From: an uncultured Bacteroidia bacterium
GTDB lineage: Bacteria > Bacteroidota > Bacteroidia > Bacteroidales > UBA932
Assembly (NCBI GenBank): GCA_902768665.1
Contig: CACXMA010000003.1
Span: 62,001 to 126,000 of the forward strand
Reading direction: 5' to 3'
DNA length: 64,000 nucleotides
Below are positions 58,760-64,000 of the stretch, piece by piece. Position 1 is the first letter of the stretch, and every line of letters begins with the position of its first letter. A program made the translations under genes and the position numbers. The notes under the pieces are model-generated. The model was not told the DNA's origin, made no database searches, and saw nothing but the letters and a program-made list of their open reading frames with translations.

Positions 58760-60607
58760 TTACCACCACTCCGGACGGGAGTAATCGTACTTTTCGCGCT
58801 CGGCCGCCCAGTTGTCGTCCTCGGCGACGATCTCGGTGCGGTCGATGTAGAGGATGCCCTCGAGGTGGTCGATTTCGTGCTGGAAGATAATGGCCGTGAA
58901 GCCGGAAACGGTCTCGGTGCAGGCCTCCAGCGTCTCAGGATTGACATAACTGACGGTGACCTCGCTGTGGCGGGCCACCATGCCGCGCATGCCCGGGACC
59001 GACAGGCAGCCTTCGGCGCCATGGACGATGGGGCCGGTCAGCGTGTCAATGCGGATGTTGGCGTAGGCTTCGAAGGGTTCGCCCTCCTTGTCGAGGCGCT
59101 GGACGAGGACGAGGCGGCGGTTGAGGCCGACCTGCGGCGCGGCGATGCCGACCCCTTCCTGTGACGGGGCGGTGACGGTTGCATGCATCTTCCGGATGAG
59201 GGTGTCGAGCAGCGGCGAAGCGAGTTCATCTTCCGTAAAATCAATGCTCCTACGGCGCAGGATCAGGGAGTCCTGCGGCAGCGTGGTCACGTACATGACG
59301 GAATCCGACAGGGTGATGATCTGCCGCTCCCGGCGGGTGAAAAGGAGGTCTTCACCGGGGGCGCTGCATACCCATGCATAAGGCTCGCGGACGGGTTTCG
59401 GGGCGGCGACCTTGTCGGGGTTGAGCACGAGGCCGTCCTCGAGGAAGAGGGCCTCGATGGCGCGGACTTCCTGCGTCAGGCGGGCGATTTCCTCGCGGAA
59501 CTGCTCCTGGCGCTTTTCCGCGGCGAGGATGCGTTCCTGCAGCGGGCCGCGGAGGCTGTCCGGGGCTGCGGAATACTCGCTGCGGAGGCGGTCGGCGGCC
59601 TTGATGCCGAGGGACAGGGAATCACGGCAGGCGCGCACCTGGGCCATCCGGCGCATGTAGAGTTCGGCATGGTCACGGCCGGCGAAGGGATCATCCTCAA
59701 CGCTTTCTTCCACAGGTACTTCCAGACGGGCGAGGGCTTCGAGGTCCGCGGGATCCGTCATCGGGGTGTAGACCGGGACGGCGTTGAAACTGACGACGCA
59801 GACTTCGACGCTGTCGGCGGGGCAGCCGCGGGTCGTGGCGAAAAGGGCTTCGCTTCGGCCCGGGTCCTGCGCGAAGAGGAAGTCGTCGCCGGGGGAGTTG
59901 TAGGGGAAGCCGAGGTTTACCGGGGCGTCCCATCCGCGGCGGCGGGGGTTCCAGCGGATGCTGTAGAGGTCGTAACCGCCGACGCCGTAGAGGCCGTCGC
60001 AGGCGAAGTAGAGCCGCTCTCCGTCGGGGGACAGGACCGGGAAGATGCAGTTGGCGCCTTCCGGAACGCCGGCTTCGAAGGGTTCGGCGGGACGGATGCG
60101 GCCGTCGCTGCGCCTTTCCGCCTTCCAGAGGCGGTAGACGCCGGCCGAATCGGGAGCGGAGAAATAGATGTCGGGGGATTCTGGGAGCCGGAGGGTCGCC
60201 GGGGAGAGCGGGCTTGCCGCGCTGCGGTCGGCCCGGTTCGGTTTGGCGAGCCAGCTGCTGTCCGGGAAGGGATAATAGCGGAAGAAATCCGTGCGGGCGA
60301 AACGCCGCCGGGCGATGATGTCGGGCTGGTCCACGAATTCGGTCATGGCCAGGCCGTTGCGCGAGAGGAGCATCCGCGCCTCGATGGCCTGCATCGCGAG
60401 GGTGTCCGCCGCGGTCATGAGGCTGTCGGGCTTGTCCGTCAGCCGGTACAGCGCCTCGTCGAAGCAGTCCAGCGCTTCGTCAAAACGGTAGTGGCGGTGG
60501 TGTTCCCCGGCGAGAGCGACCAGCGAATCGACCGCCGTGCTTTGGGCACGGACGGGAAGGGCCGGAAGGAGGGCCAGCAGCAGGGCAAAGAGCAGCAGGC
60601 GTTTCAA
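58760..60607 (-). CDS. Secreted TPR/propeller protein with an intact C-terminal peptide deformylase domain
   Basis: 615 residues. Signal peptide MKRLLLFALLLALLPALPVRAQ, a TPR-like pair (about 30-60, EHHRHYRFDEALDCFDEALYRL), PD40-type propeller blades (about 140-275, IFPVLSPDGERLYFACDGLYG, PGDDFLFAQDPGRSEALFAT) and a coiled coil (about 355-390). The last 160 residues are a peptide deformylase: GVGIAAPQVG (485-494, Gln492), EGCLSVPG (532-539, Cys534) and QHEIDHLEG (His577, Glu578, His581). All metal and catalytic residues are intact. Deformylases are normally cytoplasmic and about 180 residues. An exported fusion is unexpected; its substrate is unknown. Confidence 0.85.
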   Translation of the reverse strand: MKRLLLFALLLALLPALPVRAQSTAVDSLVALAGEHHRHYRFDEALDCFDEALYRLTDKPDSLMTAADTLAMQAIEARMLLSRNGLAMTEFVDQPDIIARRRFARTDFFRYYPFPDSSWLAKPNRADRSAASPLSPATLRLPESPDIYFSAPDSAGVYRLWKAERRSDGRIRPAEPFEAGVPEGANCIFPVLSPDGERLYFACDGLYGVGGYDLYSIRWNPRRRGWDAPVNLGFPYNSPGDDFLFAQDPGRSEALFATTRGCPADSVEVCVVSFNAVPVYTPMTDPADLEALARLEVPVEESVEDDPFAGRDHAELYMRRMAQVRACRDSLSLGIKAADRLRSEYSAAPDSLRGPLQERILAAEKRQEQFREEIARLTQEVRAIEALFLEDGLVLNPDKVAAPKPVREPYAWVCSAPGEDLLFTRRERQIITLSDSVMYVTTLPQDSLILRRRSIDFTEDELASPLLDTLIRKMHATVTAPSQEGVGIAAPQVGLNRRLVLVQRLDKEGEPFEAYANIRIDTLTGPIVHGAEGCLSVPGMRGMVARHSEVTVSYVNPETLEACTETVSGFTAIIFQHEIDHLEGILYIDRTEIVAEDDNWAAEREKYDYSRPEWW

Positions 60608-60627
60608 TTATCGTGGTTTTAATCGTG

Positions 60628-60635
60628 CAAAAGTA
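60628..60635 (-). promoter_or_regulatory. -7 box for the deformylase-fusion gene
   Basis: TACTTTTG on the minus strand, 21 nt upstream of the ATG at 60605-60607, matches TAnnTTTG. Confidence 0.5.
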
Positions 60636-60644
60636 AGCATCTGT

Positions 60645-60677
60645 TTTGGATTTTAATGAAAAAATGTTGTAAATTTG
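60645..60677 (+). promoter_or_regulatory. Promoter of secDF
   Basis: TTTG (60645-60648), 21 nt, then TAAATTTG (60670-60677). The spacing is 2 nt longer than usual. About 80 nt of leader precedes the secDF ATG. Confidence 0.5.
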
Positions 60678-60758
60678 TACCCTATTTTGCCCTGCCTGCG
60701 ACGCGCCGGTGGGACAAAGTGTTGAAACTGAACGAGTTAATATTAAAAACAATAAAAA

Positions 60759-63700
60759 ATGCAAAGTAAAGGTATCATCAGAGTACTGGCAATTCTTATT
60801 GCGATCGCCTGCATCTGGCAGCTTTCCTTCACTTTCGTCGCCCGTCACTATGACAAGAAGGCCGAAACGGAAAGCCGCGCGCACGCCGAGCAGTTCTTTG
60901 CCGACAATTTCTCCTCTGACCCCGCTGCCGAAAACAAGTTCCTGTTTGTCGAAGGAAACGAGAAGTACATCCAGGACACCCTCGCCAGCAATTTCAAGAA
61001 GCGCTATATCGACTCCCTGAGCAAGCTGGATGTCTATTTCCGCTACACCTACAAGGATGTCAAGGAAAAGGAAATCAACCTCGGCCTTGACCTCCGCGGC
61101 GGTATGAACATCACCCTCCAGCTCCGCATCGAGGACCTGCTCGTGAACCTCGCCCAGACGAACGCTACGAACGAGTTCTTCACCGCAGCCCTCGCCGCAG
61201 CCCAGAAGGACGCTTCCAACAGTTCCGCCTTCATCGAGGCTTTCGACGCCGCCTGGAAGGCCCAGCGCGCCAAGGAAGGCTGCCCGAGCCTCGGTCAGCT
61301 CTTCTCCCTCTCCGATACGGAGGAGGATCCCTGGTCCGAGCGCAGCGACGCCCAGATCATCAATGTCCTCAGCGAGAAGGCCAAGGCGGCCATCGCTTCC
61401 GCCCGCAAGGTGTTCGAGAACCGCGTCAAGCGTCTCGGCGTGACCCAGCCGGAAATCCGTGAGGTCGGCGAAAGCGGCCGTATCCTCATCGAGCTCCCGG
61501 GTGTCAAGGAGCCGGAGCGCGTCAAGAAGATCCTCGGCGGCACCGCCTCCCTCGAGTTCTGGGAGACCTACAACGGCGCCGACATCCGCCGCGAGTTCGC
61601 GGAGGCCGACCGCTTCATCTATGAGAACACGAACGAGGTCCGCGACACCAACAACCGCGCCCCGCTTTCCTCCCTGCTGATCACCGAGGGTGCCAGCGGC
61701 GCCTGCATTGGTTATGCCGTTGCCGACGATACGCTCCGCATCTCCCGCTATATCCGCCAGATCCAGGAAGCCAACGCCGTTGAATGGCCGACCGACTTCC
61801 GTGCATACTGGGAGGTCAAGGGCGAGTCCCGCATCGACGCTTCCCGCGACTACTTCGGCCTCGTCGCCATCAAGGTCGGCGAAACCGGTGTCGCCCCGCT
61901 CGACGGCAGCGCCATCTCCAGCGCCAATATCGACACCCGCAACAACGGTCAGGTGACCGTCTCCATGGCCATGAACAGCGACGGTACCCGCATCTGGGCT
62001 GCCCTCACCGAGCGCAACGCCCCGGGCCGCCGCGCTGACAACGGCACCAGCGGCCAGATCGCCGTCGTCCTCGACAACCTCGTGTACTCCTACCCGATCG
62101 TCAACGAGGCCATCACCGGCGGCCGCAGCGAAATCTCCGGCGACTTCACCATGACGGAGGCCCAGGACCTTGTCAACGTCCTCCTTTCCGGTACCCTTCC
62201 GGTCGGTGCCCGCATCATCCACAGTGAGGTGGTCGGCCCGTCCCTCGGTCAGGAATCCATCAACAACGGTCTCCTCTCCTTCGCCATCGCGTTCTGCCTG
62301 GTGCTCCTGTATATGATCTTCTTCTATCAGGGTGCCGGTATCATCGCTGACATCGCCCTCCTCGTGAACGTGCTCTTCCTCATCGGTACGCTCGTTTCCT
62401 TCAACCTCGTCCTGACGCTGCCCGGTATCGCCGGTCTCGTCCTGACCCTCGGTATGGCGGTCGATGCCAACGTTATTATATATGAACGTATCAAGGAAGA
62501 AATCGCCGCAGGCAAGGGTCTCGGCAAGGCGGTCGCCGACGGTTACCGGAATGCCTATTCCGCCATCCTCGACGGTCAGATCACGACCCTCCTGACGGGT
62601 ATCATCCTCTTCCTCCTCGGCGGCAACGGTCCGGTCCGCGGCTTTGCGACGACCCTGATGATCGGTATCATCACCTCCATCGTGACGTCCATCTTCATCA
62701 CCCGCATCATCATCGACGACCGTCTGGTGAAGGGCCGCAAGATCAGCTTCGAGAACAACCTTACGAAGAACTTTCTCAAGAACACGAAGATCGACTTTGT
62801 CGGCAAGCGCAAGTTCTCCTATGTGTTCTCCGGGATCCTGATCGCCCTGGCCATCGGTTCCATCGCCATCAAGGGCTTTACCTACGGTGTCGACTTCAAG
62901 GGCGGCCGCAACTTCATCGTGAAGTTCGACCAGCCTGTCAAGGCCCAGGAAGTCCGCAGCGCGGTGACGGCCGAGTTCGAGGGTTCCTCGACCGAGGTCA
63001 AGCAGTACGGCGGCGAGACCCAGCTCCGTATCACGACGACCTATGGTCTCGAGTCACGCGAAGAGGGTATCGACAAGGAAGTCCAGGACAAGCTCTATGA
63101 GGCTCTCCTCCCGTTCTACGCCACCCCGATCTCCCAGGAAGACTTCGAGACCGTTGACGAGAACTCCCCGAACGGTATCGTGACCTCCGAAATGGTGAGC
63201 CCGTCCATCGCCAGCGAGACGACGAACAAGGCCCTCTGGGCTGTCGCCCTCGCCCTCGTGGTGATCTTCACCTACATCGCCATCCGCTTCAAGGGTCTGG
63301 CATGGGGTGTCGGCGGTGTCACTTCCCTGGCCCATACCGCCATCATCATCATCGGCTTCTTCTCGCTGTTCACCGGCATCCTGCCGTTCAACCTCGACGT
63401 TGACCAGACGTTTATCGCGGCGATCCTGACCATCATCGGTTACGCCATCAACGACAACGTGGTTATCTTCGACCGTATCCGCGAGTACAAGGGTCTCCAC
63501 CCGAAGGCCGACTTCAAGGAGACTGTCAACACCGCCGTGAACGCAACCCTGACCCGTACGGTCAACACCTCCGTCTCCTCCCTCCTCCCGATGCTCACCA
63601 TCGCGATCTTCGGCGGCGAGGCGATCAGGGGTCTTGCCGTCGCCCTCAGCCTCGGTATCATCATCGGTACCTATGCGTCCATCATGATCGGTACCCCGAT

Positions 63701-63767
63701 TATGTACGATGTCTACACCGCCCGCGAGAAGCGCAAAGCCGCCAAGAAGGCCGCTGCACGCCGCTAA
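60759..63767 (+). CDS. secDF: Protein translocase subunit SecDF (fused)
   Basis: 1002 residues joining SecD and SecF in one chain, normal for this phylum. The first membrane helix is at about 8-25. LGLDLRGGMNITLQ (about 109-122) is the SecD P1 motif. The six-helix SecD channel (LLYMIFFYQGAGIIADIALLVNVLF, GIAGLVLTLGMAVDANVIIYERIKEE) follows. The SecF half starts near GVDFKGGRNFIVKF and includes AHTAIIIIGFFSLF and GYAINDNVVIFDRIRE. It uses the proton gradient to pull secreted proteins through SecYEG. Single gene with its own promoter and a strong terminator. Confidence 0.97.
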   Translation: MQSKGIIRVLAILIAIACIWQLSFTFVARHYDKKAETESRAHAEQFFADNFSSDPAAENKFLFVEGNEKYIQDTLASNFKKRYIDSLSKLDVYFRYTYKDVKEKEINLGLDLRGGMNITLQLRIEDLLVNLAQTNATNEFFTAALAAAQKDASNSSAFIEAFDAAWKAQRAKEGCPSLGQLFSLSDTEEDPWSERSDAQIINVLSEKAKAAIASARKVFENRVKRLGVTQPEIREVGESGRILIELPGVKEPERVKKILGGTASLEFWETYNGADIRREFAEADRFIYENTNEVRDTNNRAPLSSLLITEGASGACIGYAVADDTLRISRYIRQIQEANAVEWPTDFRAYWEVKGESRIDASRDYFGLVAIKVGETGVAPLDGSAISSANIDTRNNGQVTVSMAMNSDGTRIWAALTERNAPGRRADNGTSGQIAVVLDNLVYSYPIVNEAITGGRSEISGDFTMTEAQDLVNVLLSGTLPVGARIIHSEVVGPSLGQESINNGLLSFAIAFCLVLLYMIFFYQGAGIIADIALLVNVLFLIGTLVSFNLVLTLPGIAGLVLTLGMAVDANVIIYERIKEEIAAGKGLGKAVADGYRNAYSAILDGQITTLLTGIILFLLGGNGPVRGFATTLMIGIITSIVTSIFITRIIIDDRLVKGRKISFENNLTKNFLKNTKIDFVGKRKFSYVFSGILIALAIGSIAIKGFTYGVDFKGGRNFIVKFDQPVKAQEVRSAVTAEFEGSSTEVKQYGGETQLRITTTYGLESREEGIDKEVQDKLYEALLPFYATPISQEDFETVDENSPNGIVTSEMVSPSIASETTNKALWAVALALVVIFTYIAIRFKGLAWGVGGVTSLAHTAIIIIGFFSLFTGILPFNLDVDQTFIAAILTIIGYAINDNVVIFDRIREYKGLHPKADFKETVNTAVNATLTRTVNTSVSSLLPMLTIAIFGGEAIRGLAVALSLGIIIGTYASIMIGTPIMYDVYTAREKRKAAKKAAARR

Positions 63768-63792
63768 TCTCCGCCCGGAAAAAATACTTTGA

Positions 63793-63830
63793 AAAGGTGA
63801 CCAAGTTCTTTTGGTCACCTTTCTTTTTTT
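63793..63830 (+). terminator. Rho-independent terminator after secDF
   Basis: Perfect 12-bp stem AAAGGTGACCAA/TTGGTCACCTTT (63793-63804 with 63811-63822) with a 6-nt loop, then seven T. Ends 26 nt beyond the secDF stop. Confidence 0.9.
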
Positions 63831-63841
63831 GCGTAACTTTG
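63811..63841 (+). promoter_or_regulatory. Promoter of dnaE
   Basis: TTGG (63811-63814), exactly 19 nt, TAACTTTG (63834-63841). The -33 box lies within the right arm of the secDF terminator. ATG follows 19 nt later. Confidence 0.6.
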
Positions 63842-63860
63842 TTACCTAACGCCCTTGATT

Positions 63861-64000
63861 ATGGCCTTCGTTCACCTGCACGTACATACCCAGTATTCCA
63901 TCCTGGACGGCCAGTCCGCCATCGAGAACCTGTTTGCCCGGGCGGAAGAGCTCGGCATGCCCGGCCTGGCCATCACCGACCATGGAAACATGTACGGTAT
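63861..64000 (+). CDS. dnaE: DNA polymerase III alpha subunit (start only)
   Basis: 46 codons to the window end. [20 protein letters not shown] is the PHP-domain opening of DnaE (the HLHVHT metal motif), and [11 protein letters not shown] follows as in the family. DnaE is the replicative polymerase subunit. Truncated by the window edge, so length and later domains cannot be judged. Confidence 0.9.
   Translation, partial: MAFVHLHVHTQYSILDGQSAIENLFARAEELGMPGLAITDHGNMYG

Overview
The window is chromosomal DNA from a GC-rich member of the Bacteroidales (Bacteroidota), probably an uncultured gut or rumen lineage. The evidence is a SusC/RagA receptor, a TonB receptor + DUF4249 pair, Bacteroidota-type promoters (TTTG-N19-TAnnTTTG), a single-chain SecDF, DUF4923/DUF4890/DUF5106-type exported proteins, and the coaX-OMP-TPR-lptC-ppiD gene order. 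I cannot name the species. Most of the window is ordinary housekeeping and envelope DNA; three stretches are accessory (about 22.8-24.4 kb, 30.0-38.0 kb and 48.2-54.8 kb).

Layout. 1-7.2 kb, all on the minus strand: the N-terminal part of a SusC porin, fumarate reductase subunits B and A with no membrane-anchor gene beside them, a secreted Ntn hydrolase and ruvB. 7.22-7.46 kb: an AT-rich divergent gap with three exact TTATCAACA boxes, a candidate replication origin or DnaA-binding site. 7.46-17.95 kb, all on the plus strand: mfd, coaX, an outer-membrane protein, a TPR protein, lptC, a PpiD-like foldase and ychF. 18-21.6 kb (minus): galK, a YeiH-type transporter, a small membrane protein and a CpXC zinc protein. 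21.8-29 kb: two secreted endonuclease/exonuclease/phosphatase-fold enzymes, a HigBA toxin-antitoxin pair with odd hairpins behind it, and a 1019-residue peptidase/propeller/barrel fusion. 29-35 kb: a thiol-disulfide lipoprotein, then three genes of unknown function, one a very large Gly/Glu-rich membrane protein and two ending in zinc ribbons.

35.4-38.1 kb is rich in repeats. It holds a BRO-N gene, three copies of a GC-rich dispersed repeat, two tandem palindromic hairpins, a 118-nt multibranch fold and tRNA-Ser(GCT). 38.2-44.7 kb (minus) is a tight six-gene cluster: beta-barrel protein, NAPE-PLD-like metallohydrolase lipoprotein, alpha/beta-hydrolase lipoprotein, small lipoprotein, TonB receptor and DUF4249 lipoprotein. 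It reads as a lipid or ester hydrolysis-and-uptake locus. A membrane-bound AraC regulator and a C69 dipeptidase lie upstream. A 27-nt copy of the 3' end of tRNA-Ser, in inverted orientation, sits at 48.2 kb, so this block is framed by inverted tRNA-end sequences.

48.3-54.8 kb holds a giant alpha-2-macroglobulin-like protein that carries a SusC-like N-terminal module, and a DUF4143 ATPase. 54.9-64 kb returns to core genes: pheS, a sugar kinase, an ABC exporter, a secreted protein ending in an intact peptide deformylase domain, secDF and the start of dnaE.

The most novel items are the exported peptide deformylase fusion, the zinc-ribbon operon, the lipid-uptake cluster, the peptidase-propeller-barrel fusion, and the structured repeats next to tRNA-Ser.
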